From contig CALLBO010000002.1 of assembly GCA_937998875.1 (NCBI GenBank), positions 1 through 33,834 of the forward strand: a stretch of DNA of 33,834 nucleotides. The letters run 5' to 3'. The position numbers were made by a program, and so were the translations under genes. The notes under the pieces are model-generated. The model was not told where the DNA came from. It saw only the letters and a list, made by a program, of their open reading frames with translations, and searched no databases. This DNA is from an uncultured Granulosicoccaceae bacterium (GTDB lineage Bacteria; Pseudomonadota; Gammaproteobacteria; Granulosicoccales; Granulosicoccaceae). Every line of letters starts with the position of its first letter. Within the stretch, counting starts at the first letter, position 1. Positions 8,636 to 17,769 of this stretch are shown piece after piece.

Positions 8636-9225
8636 GCAGATACCGCCTTTAATGCATCGCGAATAACTTCCTCAACCGTATCACCACTGGCAGACTTCAC
8701 CATCTTGCGAGCTTCGGCATTCTTAAAGCCAAGCGCTTCAAGTGCCGCAACTGCCTGGCCCTGTTTGCTTCCACCTGCAGAATCAGCACCGACTGATGCA
8801 GGTACTCCTGACTCTGTCGGTAACTTTGCAACCCGGTCCTGCATTTCTACAATCAGCCTTTCAGCCGTCTTCTTGCCAATACCGGGAAGCCTTGTGAGTG
8901 TCGCGACATCGTGATCAGCAATACACACACTAAATTCCTCAGCGCTTAAACCGGACAGAATCGCAATCGCCATCTTCGCACCCACACCGGTAACCTTGAT
9001 CAGCTCACGAAACATAGCGCGTTGTGCAATAGATGAAAAACCAAACAACAGATGGGCATCGTCACGCACTGTCAGGTGAGTGAACAATACAACCGGTTTA
9101 CCCACGGGTGGCAGGTCATAAAATACTGACAACGGTGCTTCTATCTCATAGCCAACCCCATTGCAGTCGATCATCAACTGAGGTGGCTGGCTTAAAATAA
9201 TGGTCCCTGCGATACGACCGATCAT
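8632..9225 (-). CDS. ruvA: Holliday junction DNA-binding protein RuvA
   Basis: Tetrameric protein that binds four-way junctions and loads RuvB. I use the ATG at 9225 ([20 protein letters not shown], about 197 aa), the canonical RuvA N-terminus, whose ATGA overlaps the ruvC stop. The frame is open further upstream to 9312 but that part lies inside ruvC. Domain I is an OB fold (1-65), domain II carries the helix-hairpin-helix motifs [16 protein letters not shown] and [16 protein letters not shown], and domain III (about 150-197) includes [19 protein letters not shown], which contacts RuvB. Confidence 0.97.
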   Translation of the reverse strand: MIGRIAGTIILSQPPQLMIDCNGVGYEIEAPLSVFYDLPPVGKPVVLFTHLTVRDDAHLLFGFSSIAQRAMFRELIKVTGVGAKMAIAILSGLSAEEFSVCIADHDVATLTRLPGIGKKTAERLIVEMQDRVAKLPTESGVPASVGADSAGGSKQGQAVAALEALGFKNAEARKMVKSASGDTVEEVIRDALKAVSA

Positions 9226-9755
9226 GGCACACTCGTCCAGCGTTTTGACTTGCGTCTGCCACCGGATGCCGAGCGCAAATAGTTTGCCGCACCTCCCGTA
9301 TGCGCATGACAAATAGCAACCGCTAACCCGTCTGCAGCATCGGGCTTTGGCAGTTTTTCAAGACTGAGTAACAAACGAATCATCTCCTGCATCTGATCTT
9401 TATCTGCACCACCATACCCGACTGCCGCCTGTTTTATTGCTTTAGGTGCGTATTCGTATACCGGCAATCCACACTGCACGGCAGCACAAATAGCGGCACC
9501 CCTAGCCTGCCCAAGCTTTAACGCAGACATAGGATTCTTACTGACGAATACCGATTCTATGGCCACTTCAGCGGGTTGCCATTGTTCGATCAGTTCGGTG
9601 ACTTCAGACAATATGAATCCAAGCTTCTGCGGCATATCGTCACCGCGAACTCTCAGACTACCGTTGGCGATATGGAAATCACGGGTACCGTCTGAGTCTA
9701 CTAATCCATAGCCTGTGATCACCGAACCCGGATCAATGCCTAGGATGCGTTTCAC
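9222..9755 (-). CDS. ruvC: Crossover junction endodeoxyribonuclease RuvC
   Basis: Holliday junction resolvase with an RNase H-like fold. The GTG at 9755 (VKRILGIDPGSVITGYGLVD, about 177 aa) is preferred because AGGTG lies about nine bases upstream and it matches the family N-terminus; a GTG at 9767 would add four residues. Catalytic carboxylates visible are Asp8 (GIDPGS), Glu67 (VAIESVF) and the Asp residues of PKPDAADGLAVAICH near the C-terminus. The stop overlaps the ruvA start. It lies 48 bp downstream of yebC. Confidence 0.97.
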   Translation of the reverse strand: MKRILGIDPGSVITGYGLVDSDGTRDFHIANGSLRVRGDDMPQKLGFILSEVTELIEQWQPAEVAIESVFVSKNPMSALKLGQARGAAICAAVQCGLPVYEYAPKAIKQAAVGYGGADKDQMQEMIRLLLSLEKLPKPDAADGLAVAICHAHTGGAANYLRSASGGRRKSKRWTSVP

Positions 9756-9803
9756 TGGTCGACACACCTGATTGTTGAAAAGCTGATGAGACGAGCGCTG
9801 ATA

Positions 9804-10547
9804 TTATTCCGCTTCGTAGGCTTCTGGCGGGATATCACCATTGTTATAAACATTCTGTACATCATCGAGCTCTTCAATCACGTCGAGCATCTTCAAAAGT
9901 TTTGCACCCTGCTCTGCATCAAGCGTGGTTTCGTTGTCAGCACGCATGGTAACTTCCGCCATTTCCGGCTCAAGCCCGGCTGCTACCATTGCCTCTTTTA
10001 CATCGACAAAGGCTTCTTCCGTGGTTATCACCTCGGTTGAACCATCTTCGTCGGTGACCACATCTTCAGCACCGGCCTCAAGTGCTGCTTCCATTAACTT
10101 GTCTTCATCTACATCAGCAGCGTAAGACAGAATGCCGAGCTTTTTAAACATATAGGCGACAGAACCATCAGCGCCCATATTACCGCCATGTTTGGTAAAT
10201 GCATGCCTGACTTCAGCCACGGTGCGGTTGCGATTGTCGGTCATGGTTTCGATCATGATCGCCACACCGCCGGTGCCATAACCCTCGTAGGTTATTTCTT
10301 CGTATTGCACATCATCGAGTTCCCCGGCACCTTTCTTCACCGCCCGCTCGATGGTGTCTTTTGGCATATTGCCGCCGAGCGCCTTATCAATGGCCAGCCG
10401 CAATCGCGGATTCGAGGCCGGGTCAGATCCCCCCATTCTGGACGCAACAGTGATCTCGCGAATCAAACGGGTGAAAAGCTTACCGCGCTTGTTATCCTGA
10501 GCCTTCTTGCGGTGCTGAATATTGGCCCACTTACTATGACCTGCCAT
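9804..10547 (-). CDS. yebC: YebC/PmpR family protein (probable transcriptional or translational regulator)
   Basis: 247 residues starting [28 protein letters not shown], the near-invariant YebC N-terminus. Other family blocks are [47 protein letters not shown] and [12 protein letters not shown]. The family was first described as DNA-binding regulators; some members are now linked to relief of ribosome stalling (family knowledge). It heads the yebC-ruvC-ruvA-ruvB set. In related genomes nudB and aspS lie immediately upstream, but here about 9.5 kb of other DNA intervenes. Confidence 0.96.
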   Translation of the reverse strand: MAGHSKWANIQHRKKAQDNKRGKLFTRLIREITVASRMGGSDPASNPRLRLAIDKALGGNMPKDTIERAVKKGAGELDDVQYEEITYEGYGTGGVAIMIETMTDNRNRTVAEVRHAFTKHGGNMGADGSVAYMFKKLGILSYAADVDEDKLMEAALEAGAEDVVTDEDGSTEVITTEEAFVDVKEAMVAAGLEPEMAEVTMRADNETTLDAEQGAKLLKMLDVIEELDDVQNVYNNGDIPPEAYEAE

Positions 10548-10799
10548 CTGTCGGTTCTCGTTTGGCTGACAATGCAGCGTTCTTGTTTGGTAACTGGCAT
10601 TTTAACGGGCGAGCACGTGTTTATAAAGGCGTGACGATAATTCCGTGGAAAAGCTGGCCCTCACCGTTTTCGCACCCGCATATTCCGCGCGCCGGCTAAT
10701 CCAGTTATCACCTTGCTCGCCTCTACATCGACCAGGCCGGCGCCGGATCTCAAATTTGAACTCAGTGCTTGCAACAGAGTTTCAGTTCGAGTTCATCAC

Positions 10800-13700
10800 T
10801 CAACCCACAGCAGACACCACCGCATTGTCATTCACCTGATCAATCAGATAAATAACCGTGCTGGCTTCTGCATCATCGAACACTCCGAGCAATCCCTGGT
10901 CGTGCACATGGGTAAACGGCGGCTCGAACAGCATTTTTTTCTCAATAACGCCGTTCTTGTTCAGGTAGTCGATAATACTATTGATGAAAGTCATCTGGTC
11001 GGCTCGCAGATTCCCTGCCTGAATAAATTCAGCAAAGGCTTCTTGCGCGGCGGCAATATCCAAACCGACAATACTGCGAACAAACTCACCCAGCGGCCTT
11101 TCGCCATAATGTTTGATGTAATCCTGTTTGCTGCCAGCCGCCTCTTCATCAAACAGTATTGACTCCAGCGCGATAAGATCGGTCTGTGTAATCGGTTTAT
11201 TGGTTTTTAACTTTTGAATCACAAGATGATTTGCGTTTTTCCGAACATAGGACGCCACTCTGTCCTGATAGCTTTGTAACCGCCCATAGGCAGGGATCAG
11301 ATCGTGGTCCTTAACCCCGACGTGATCCAATGTATCGAGGAATTCAGTGGTGATGTGCGTCTGCTTCTCCGATTCCAGATATTTCATCAGATCACGTAAG
11401 GCCTGCCGCACTTCATCTAAACGATTGACATTAACAGCTTTCCAGAACGCTTCCGTTTGCAAACTCTTTAGAGTAGGTACTTGTGCAGCAACCTCGGCAA
11501 TATTCTGTTTCTTCAGTAGCTCCGCTGCAATTGTGCTGATTTTGTTCACATAGCGTTCCATGCTGTATGCACCGCTGAGCAAGGCGATCTGAAAGGTTAA
11601 AATCAGCACGTCCAGCCGCCGGGCCTTTTCGTCGTCTTCCGGGTTGGGTAGTACCAGGCTGGATAAATCGGTATTGATTTCGAGCATGTCACTCCTGGAT
11701 ATCTGTTGCCAGCGCGCCTTGTCACTATATTCAACCACGGTTCTTAACTTTGCTTTTACGATGAACCGGTTGTGATCAAGCACTGCTACCGCGGCGTGCA
11801 ACTCACCGATATAGCCCTCGGCAAGTTCACGCTGTTCGTCACTTGCTTCTGCGTTATCACGGATCAGCAACGCTACCTCCAGTTTTGCTTCAAAGGTTTT
11901 TTGCGTGAGGCTTTTGACCAGTTTGCCTTCAATACCGTCTTTGTTGACTTCGAAGAACTCAAAATTCTCACAGAAATCGAATATCACAAAATGTGTTTTA
12001 TCCTCGCCCGGCCCGAACAGGTCTTCGCACAAGCGGGTACCGCGGCCGATCATCTGCCAGAACTTGGTTGATGAGCGCACCAGTTTAAAAAATACCAGGT
12101 TCACAACACGCGGTGCGTCGACGCCGGTATCCATCATATCCACAGAGACAGCAATTTGTGGATCGTGCTCGGCGTATTGGTCAGTGAAGGTTTCCAGCAA
12201 ATCTTTGGCTTTGCTTTCGTAGTTATCGATAACGCGTAAAAACTTGCCTGAATATTCCGGGTAATTCTTATTGAAGCGATCTTCAATAAACACAGCATGG
12301 TCATGGTTTTTGGCGAATATTATCGATTTGCCCAGCTTTTCCCCGCCCTGCACTTTGATGCCTCGCGTCATCAGATAGTCCAGCACCTTATCGACGGTGT
12401 CCGTATTAAACAGCCACTTGTTTAACGCGGCGCTGTCTATTTCATCGGGTGCTTCTTCCTGTGTCGGGTCACCAAACTTTTCCTCGTACTGGCGTTTTTC
12501 TGCATCGGACAACTGATTGTATTTAATGCCTTCGCGCTGAAACTTCAATGGTACAGACTTTGACTTTGGCGGCACCAGATACTTGTCTCTTACTGCGCTG
12601 TCCAGTTCATAAGCAAAAGTCGGGTTATCGTCTTCAATGCCAAACAAGCTGTAAGTGTTGTGGTCAACTTCAGTTTTTGGGGTAGCCGTTAATCCAATTA
12701 ATAAAGCATCAAAATAACTGAAAATAGCGCGGTACTTCTGGTACACCGAGCGGTGCGCCTCATCAATAATGATTAAATCAAAGTGCCCGACACCATAAAA
12801 CCGGCTTTCATCATCCCCGATGCCATCAATGCGATTCATGATGGTGGGGTAAGTAGAGAATACCAGCCGCGTGCCGTCGTCCTCTTTCTCTTTGGTCAGA
12901 TCAATGGCCGACAGATTCGGCAAATGCTCATTGAATGATTTTTTCGCCTGAGTCACCAGCGCATTACGGTCTGCCAGAAACAACACCCGCTTAGCCCAGT
13001 TGCATTTGCTGAACATATCCACAATGGCGGCAGCTGTGCGGGTTTTACCGCTGCCAGTCGCCATCACCAGCAGGCTTTGGCGGGCGCGAGCACGCAGCTC
13101 GCCATCAGCATTTTGCGTAACGGTATTTTCTGCAACGCGTTTAATCGCTTCCAGCTGATACGGCCGACCGGCTATTTCTGTGTTGACCGTAAACTCCCGC
13201 AAATCACTACGAGTGTGACGGCGGTTAATTACCCGCTGCAATTCATCTTTACTATAGAAGCCCTGCACTTCGCGCTCGGCACTGAACTGATCATCCCACA
13301 AATAGGTTTCAAACCCGTTGGTATAAAAAATTACCGGGCGCTGACCATGCATGGCTTGCATACAATCAGCATACAGTTCTGCCTGGCGCTTACCCTTGCG
13401 GGCATCGGCCATGGTCTTTTTGGCTTCTATCACTGCCAGCGGTAACCCGTCATCACCCCACAACACATAATCAACATAGCCCACCCCACTCGGGTTGGTG
13501 CTTGATGGCATGCCGCCTACTTCATACTCCAGCTCATAGCCTGCCCGCAGATTGGTCCAGCCACACTCCCGGAGTGACAGATCAATATAGCGCCGACGGG
13601 TTTCTGCTTCGGACACTTCCATCGGTACAGCAGTCGCCACATCAACCGCTTGTTCACGTGCCTGTTTTAATGCCGCGAGTTCTGCCTGTGCTTTTTCGAG

Positions 13701-14273
13701 CTGTGCTTTTATTTGTGCATTGGTTTTTGCCTGCTCAATGCGTTCTTTTTCTGCCGCCCGTGCTTCACGGTTTTTATGATCAATCTTGTCCTGCAGCTTT
13801 TTTAGCTGCTTTGCTTCCTGTGCCGCATTAGCGGCGGGTTCGGTCTTAGCAGATGGCCGCGGAATCAATGCTTCATCAAAGACCTGCGTTTCCGGTGTGG
13901 ACTTACCGTAGTAAATGGTCAGATGCCGCAGAAAGCGAAACAGGTATTTCAGTGATGCCAAAGCATCACTCTCTGATAACCGCGAGCCATGAGCTGCCTG
14001 ATTGCCGGTTTTACGCACCAGGTGCAGCTCTTTCATCATCGTGGCGTTGAACTGTTCGGCAAAGCAGTGTTCGTGCATCAGCGTGCTTAAGTCTGCCCGC
14101 CACGGGCGGGTTAGCTTGCGATCATTTTCGTAAAGCCAGTTGATCGCGTTTTCTAAAGTACTGCGGCAGAAGATGGCTGTGGATGTGGGGGAGTCAAAGG
14201 TGAGGCGTTCGGCTTCCAGTACGTCAGCGTGCAGTTGCGGGAAGTCTGCTTTGATGAAATCAAAATTACTCAT
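10800..14273 (-). CDS. hsdR: Type I restriction enzyme, R (HsdR) subunit with DUF4145 N-terminus
   Basis: 1157 residues. An N-terminal DUF4145-like helical domain (about 1-120, ICRSTLENAINWLYEND-type pattern) and a coiled coil (about 140-215) precede the nuclease domain, where VDYVLW...LPLAVIEAKK at about 265-285 gives the PD-(D/E)xK Asp, Glu and Lys. The translocase has Walker A ATGSGKT (about 408), DEAH (about 503), GLTATP, and motif VI IGRGTRL. A C-terminal domain (about 870-1157) would contact the methylase. It cuts and translocates unmethylated DNA together with HsdM and HsdS. The nuclease and helicase motifs look intact. It follows hsdS by 30 bp on the same strand and ends the operon. 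Confidence 0.95.
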   Translation of the reverse strand: MSNFDFIKADFPQLHADVLEAERLTFDSPTSTAIFCRSTLENAINWLYENDRKLTRPWRADLSTLMHEHCFAEQFNATMMKELHLVRKTGNQAAHGSRLSESDALASLKYLFRFLRHLTIYYGKSTPETQVFDEALIPRPSAKTEPAANAAQEAKQLKKLQDKIDHKNREARAAEKERIEQAKTNAQIKAQLEKAQAELAALKQAREQAVDVATAVPMEVSEAETRRRYIDLSLRECGWTNLRAGYELEYEVGGMPSSTNPSGVGYVDYVLWGDDGLPLAVIEAKKTMADARKGKRQAELYADCMQAMHGQRPVIFYTNGFETYLWDDQFSAEREVQGFYSKDELQRVINRRHTRSDLREFTVNTEIAGRPYQLEAIKRVAENTVTQNADGELRARARQSLLVMATGSGKTRTAAAIVDMFSKCNWAKRVLFLADRNALVTQAKKSFNEHLPNLSAIDLTKEKEDDGTRLVFSTYPTIMNRIDGIGDDESRFYGVGHFDLIIIDEAHRSVYQKYRAIFSYFDALLIGLTATPKTEVDHNTYSLFGIEDDNPTFAYELDSAVRDKYLVPPKSKSVPLKFQREGIKYNQLSDAEKRQYEEKFGDPTQEEAPDEIDSAALNKWLFNTDTVDKVLDYLMTRGIKVQGGEKLGKSIIFAKNHDHAVFIEDRFNKNYPEYSGKFLRVIDNYESKAKDLLETFTDQYAEHDPQIAVSVDMMDTGVDAPRVVNLVFFKLVRSSTKFWQMIGRGTRLCEDLFGPGEDKTHFVIFDFCENFEFFEVNKDGIEGKLVKSLTQKTFEAKLEVALLIRDNAEASDEQRELAEGYIGELHAAVAVLDHNRFIVKAKLRTVVEYSDKARWQQISRSDMLEINTDLSSLVLPNPEDDEKARRLDVLILTFQIALLSGAYSMERYVNKISTIAAELLKKQNIAEVAAQVPTLKSLQTEAFWKAVNVNRLDEVRQALRDLMKYLESEKQTHITTEFLDTLDHVGVKDHDLIPAYGRLQSYQDRVASYVRKNANHLVIQKLKTNKPITQTDLIALESILFDEEAAGSKQDYIKHYGERPLGEFVRSIVGLDIAAAQEAFAEFIQAGNLRADQMTFINSIIDYLNKNGVIEKKMLFEPPFTHVHDQGLLGVFDDAEASTVIYLIDQVNDNAVVSAVG

Positions 14274-14303
14274 GTGCTCGCGCGACTCCGGTTGCCTTTG
14301 GCT

Positions 14304-15527
14304 TTAGGCGGCTTTGCTGCTGGTTAGTTCGCCTTTGAAGGCTTTTTGCAGCAGGCTGTTGAATAGTGAATCCGATTTTTCTTGGGTCAGTCTGACTTGC
14401 TCTTTTTGATTTTGGATTGCATCAGTATGTTCTACGAACTTGTTTTGCAGAGCTATGGGCGGAACCAGTACTTTAAACCTCTTTACATCTGTGGCCGAAA
14501 ATTGAGGTTGCGCCGATCCAGAAGTATGTTTCAAAAGTTGAGAAAACACCATTTCATTATTTAGCTGAGCCACTAAAAACCGAGCGGTACAAACTGAACT
14601 GTCAGGTCTCAAAATCACCATCTGAGCGTTGATGAATCCTTCGTCGTATTCACATTCGAATACACACGACCGACCTAAACCATTTCCTCTTAAAGTCATC
14701 AACACATCACCTCGCCTACACTTACCCCTACTCAGTGAATTAAACTTTTCTTTTGATATGAATTTTGAACTCTTAACTTCGAAGTAACCTTTCCCAATAT
14801 CAGCAGAACTTAGAAATAGTTTTCCACTATTCAAAACTTCGGACTTACTTGGATAGTTCGATGATCGGTCTCCGTTCTCAAACTCACAGAGAGCGCCAAG
14901 TGACACCAATCCCCAACCTTTTAAATTACTCACAGGATCACCAAACATCTCCAAAAACAGGGATTGGCTGAGGGTGATGTAGTGGTCGATCAGTTGCTGG
15001 TCTTTTTGTCTTAGTTGATCCGCCGCATCCAAAATGGCGGCTATCTTTTTTTGCTCGGCCAGGGGTGGGAGGGGAAGTCTAAATTTTAGTATTTCACTTT
15101 TCGTTATCGCTTCTCTTGTGGCACCTGCGCAAGCAATGCGAAGAAGTTTCTTTTGAGCATCAGCGGATGTGAGATACCTCATCAAATACTCAGAATCTAG
15201 CTTCTCTTGATTAGGTCGCAATATACATACGTGCTGATTGACCCTCGCTGGCAACAAACTATTATCAAGCGCACAACACCTTGCCACAGAAGCACCAGTT
15301 ATATTCAACAACACATCATCAGCCTCAAGCGCTACGTGGTCTAGTCTCTCCGCCTGATCGGCGTCTATGAAAGCTAGATTTTGGCGCTTAAAAAAACCCA
15401 TATGAACGTTCATACTACGTATCAACGTAATTCCGGATTGCTTGTAACTCTTACTTCCACCCCTAGGCGTTGAACCAGACCCAATCTTTAAACATAGATC
15501 CGCCAGCTCCAATTCCTGCCAACTCAC
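14304..15527 (-). CDS. hsdS: Type I restriction-modification specificity subunit HsdS
   Basis: 407 residues with the two-target-domain layout. Target domain 1 is about 1-150, the central conserved helix region is PLPPLAEQKKIAAILDAADQLR...LSQSLFLEMFGDP (about 150-198), target domain 2 is about 200-345, and the second conserved region is VLVPPIALQNKFVEHTDAIQ...LLQKAFKGEL near the end. It sets the DNA sequence methylated and cut; the sequence recognised cannot be read from the protein. The GTG start overlaps the hsdM stop (GTGA). The part encoding target domain 2 (about 14560-14900) is visibly more AT-rich than its neighbours, as is common for exchanged target domains. Confidence 0.93.
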   Translation of the reverse strand: MSWQELELADLCLKIGSGSTPRGGSKSYKQSGITLIRSMNVHMGFFKRQNLAFIDADQAERLDHVALEADDVLLNITGASVARCCALDNSLLPARVNQHVCILRPNQEKLDSEYLMRYLTSADAQKKLLRIACAGATREAITKSEILKFRLPLPPLAEQKKIAAILDAADQLRQKDQQLIDHYITLSQSLFLEMFGDPVSNLKGWGLVSLGALCEFENGDRSSNYPSKSEVLNSGKLFLSSADIGKGYFEVKSSKFISKEKFNSLSRGKCRRGDVLMTLRGNGLGRSCVFECEYDEGFINAQMVILRPDSSVCTARFLVAQLNNEMVFSQLLKHTSGSAQPQFSATDVKRFKVLVPPIALQNKFVEHTDAIQNQKEQVRLTQEKSDSLFNSLLQKAFKGELTSSKAA

Positions 15528-17004
15528 CCCAACAACCCCTTCAAAACCCGCAAAGCCTCAGCCCGCTCCGCATCCAACGCCTCTATCTCAGCAATGATCT
15601 GCGCAGGCGGCGCATACTCCACCTCCTCATAAACAATTTCTTTATACCGATTGATACTCAGGTCCCAGTCATTGTCTTTAATCTCATCAAACGGCACCAG
15701 AAAGCTTTGATCGGTGCGGCTGCGTTTGGCTTCTTTTTTTAACGCTTTAAAACGACTGACAATATCAGGTATATCATCCTCTTTGGCCGGCGCCCGTTTA
15801 TCATCAAGGCTGTAGCCATCCGATTGCATATCATAAAACCAGACGTTATCTGTACCGCCGTTATTGGTTTTGGTAAACAACAGCACCGCTGTGCTCACGC
15901 CGGCATAGGGCTTAAACACCCCACTCGGCATTGAGATCACTGCTTCCAGCTTATGATCTTCAATCAGCGTTTGGCGGATTTTCTTGTGGGCGTTTGAACT
16001 GCCAAACAGCACGCCATCCGGAATTATCACCGCACAGCGCCCGCCTATTTTCAGCATGCGTAGCATCAGGCCTAAAAACAGCAGTTCGGTTTTTTTGGTT
16101 TTAACTGTTTTAAGCAGAGAGCCTTCAACACTGTCGTAATCGAGTGAGCCTTTGAATGGCGGGTTGGCGAGTATTAAACTGTATGCATCACGGCGTTCGG
16201 CATTGGCTTCACTTAAGGCATCTACCCCGACCAACTGCGGGCTGTCCACGCCGTGCAGTTGCAGGTTCATGGCACCGATGCGCAGCATGGTGCTGTCAAA
16301 CTCGATACCGGTGAACATGTTGCTGTTGTAGTGATCGCGAAAAGTTTGATCGTTAAACCAGTCGGCATGATGGTCATGCACGTATTCACTGGCGGCAACC
16401 AGAAAACCTGCCGTACCACACGACGGATCACAGATGGTGTCGTCACTGGTGGGCTGCGTCATCTCGACCATCATTTTAATGATGTGGCGCGGAGTGCGGA
16501 ACTGGCCGTTGGTGCCTGCGGTGGCAATTTTTGATAGTAGGTACTCGTACAGATCACCTTTGGTGTCACGGTCATCCATTGAAATGGCGTTGATCATTTC
16601 CACCACCTGATCGAGCAAACGTGGTGTGGGGATCATGAAGGTCGCACCCTTCATGTATTGCGCAAATACACCGGCCTTGGTGCCGAGCTGTTTCATCAGC
16701 TCGAACGCGGTGAGATCATCCATGTCTTTCTGCGGCTGTGTGAACAGCGCAAACATGGCCTCCGGGTCTTCTTCCTTAAAACTGTTCCAGCGCAGCTTTT
16801 GTATACGGGTTTGTAGATCGGGTTTTCGACTTCTGTGCCGATGAGATTGGCCTTTTTCTCTTCAAGCTGCTGCCGTTCATCCAGACGACGCAGGAACAAC
16901 AGGTAGGTAAATTGTTCGATCACCGTCAGCGGGTTGGAAATACCACCAGTCCAGAACGCCTCCCAGATTTTATCGACCTGATTTTTGATTTCACCGGTGA
17001 TCAT
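15524..17004 (-). pseudogene. hsdM: Type I DNA methyltransferase HsdM, interrupted by a frameshift
   Basis: Two frames together encode one HsdM of about 490 residues. The N-terminal piece starts at 17004 (MITGEIKNQVDKIWEAFWTG...KKANLIGTEVENPIYKP) and then runs into nonsense. The rest (RIQKLRWNSFKEEDPEAMFALFTQ... to 15524) is in the next frame and holds SAM motif I DPSCGTAGFLVAASEYV and the catalytic LILANPPFKGSL (NPPF). The switch lies at about 16797-16809, where AAAA and CCC runs occur; one added base in either run restores a continuous protein. As written, a product starting at 16756 would lack the N-terminal helical domain. This could be a real mutation, phase variation or a sequencing/assembly error. 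It is the first gene of hsdM-hsdS-hsdR. Confidence 0.88.
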
Positions 17005-17346
17005 TGCTTGTGTACTGCCTGTTTAATAACGATTGATTCGGGGCGTGCCGGATAACAGTGGCGCATCAGTGGTTTGGAGTCCAAAGGTGCTAAACCGCAA
17101 CTACGCACGTCAAAATACCCGCAGCTTGGAGCCATGCGATTCAGCACCTCAATATTACAGGGGCGGAGGTGGACTTTCAGCCCGCTTTCCAATTCAGAAT
17201 ACTGGGCTGACCACTAGCGCATCGACGGGTTGTTTACCGATCTAATTACACCCGAGGCTTTCGCAAAAGCTAGTTCAGCAATGTGTGTAGAGAAACCCAC
17301 CCCGTCCTTGAGGCAGCAGTATTAACGGAGTTTGAGGGCGATTTTC

Positions 17347-17374
17347 TTGAATCCTTCAAACTTATCGATATAAT
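17347..17374 (+). promoter_or_regulatory. Putative sigma-70 promoter of the higB-higA pair
   Basis: TTGAAT at 17347-17352 and a consensus TATAAT at 17369-17374 are separated by 16 bp, about 50 bp before the toxin start. It lies in the 420-bp gap between the divergent hsdM and higB genes (17005-17424), where I see no gene. Confidence 0.6.
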
Positions 17375-17384
17375 AAACAGTATT

Positions 17385-17405
17385 CATTGACCCTTAAGGT
17401 CAATG
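17385..17405. promoter_or_regulatory. Palindromic operator candidate for HigA autoregulation
   Basis: CATTGACC and GGTCAATG, perfect 8-base inverted arms separated by five bases, lie 10 bp downstream of the TATAAT box and 20 bp before the toxin start. XRE-type antitoxins usually repress their own operon by binding such palindromes at the promoter (family knowledge); binding here is inferred. Confidence 0.55.
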
Positions 17406-17424
17406 CCCGTTGTGACGATGTACT

Positions 17425-17769
17425 ATGCTAATAGGCTACGCCAGCAAGAAGTTGCAGAAAATCTGCACCGAAGAAAAAGCGGCCAGAAAGACACTTGCCG
17501 AAAATTCAGCGAAACGTATTTTCCGCGCGCTGGAGGATCTGGCGGCATTTAATAATCTGGCGGAAATTCCGCATCGAGCGCCGCCGCTGGATTTTCACCC
17601 GTTACGGGAAGACCGCTCGGGCGAATTCGCCATCAAAATACACAAACTGGACCGAATCTGCTTTTGCCCCGCCGGGGAGTTTTCAACCGATGAAAACTGC
17701 GTGGTTGACTTAACCACGGTTACGGAGATTGAAATCACGTTTGTAGGGAACTATCACGATTATGGCTAG
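17425..17769 (+). CDS. higB: HigB-like toxin, RelE/ParE superfamily
   Basis: 114 residues. The pattern ASKKLQKICTEEKAARKTL at the N-terminus, RIFRALEDLAAFNNLAEIP in the helices, FHPLREDRSGEFAIKIHKLDRICFCPAG in the strands and VTEIEITFVGNYHDYG at the end fits the HigB-type branch of RelE/ParE toxins, which cut ribosome-bound mRNA (family knowledge). The last eight bases overlap the antitoxin gene, so the pair is one operon in the toxin-first order characteristic of higBA. The start at 17425 has no strong ribosome site. Confidence 0.85.
   Translation: MLIGYASKKLQKICTEEKAARKTLAENSAKRIFRALEDLAAFNNLAEIPHRAPPLDFHPLREDRSGEFAIKIHKLDRICFCPAGEFSTDENCVVDLTTVTEIEITFVGNYHDYG

Noticed and set aside
10548..10799. 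Attachment site at the left edge of the island
   Set aside because: I compared it by eye with 19797-20087 and found no shared direct repeat, and no integrase or tRNA is adjacent.
17001..17192. 63-residue minus-strand frame upstream of hsdM
   Set aside because: No recognised motif and no convincing ribosome site; it lies in the hsdM-higB spacer and appears to be chance.
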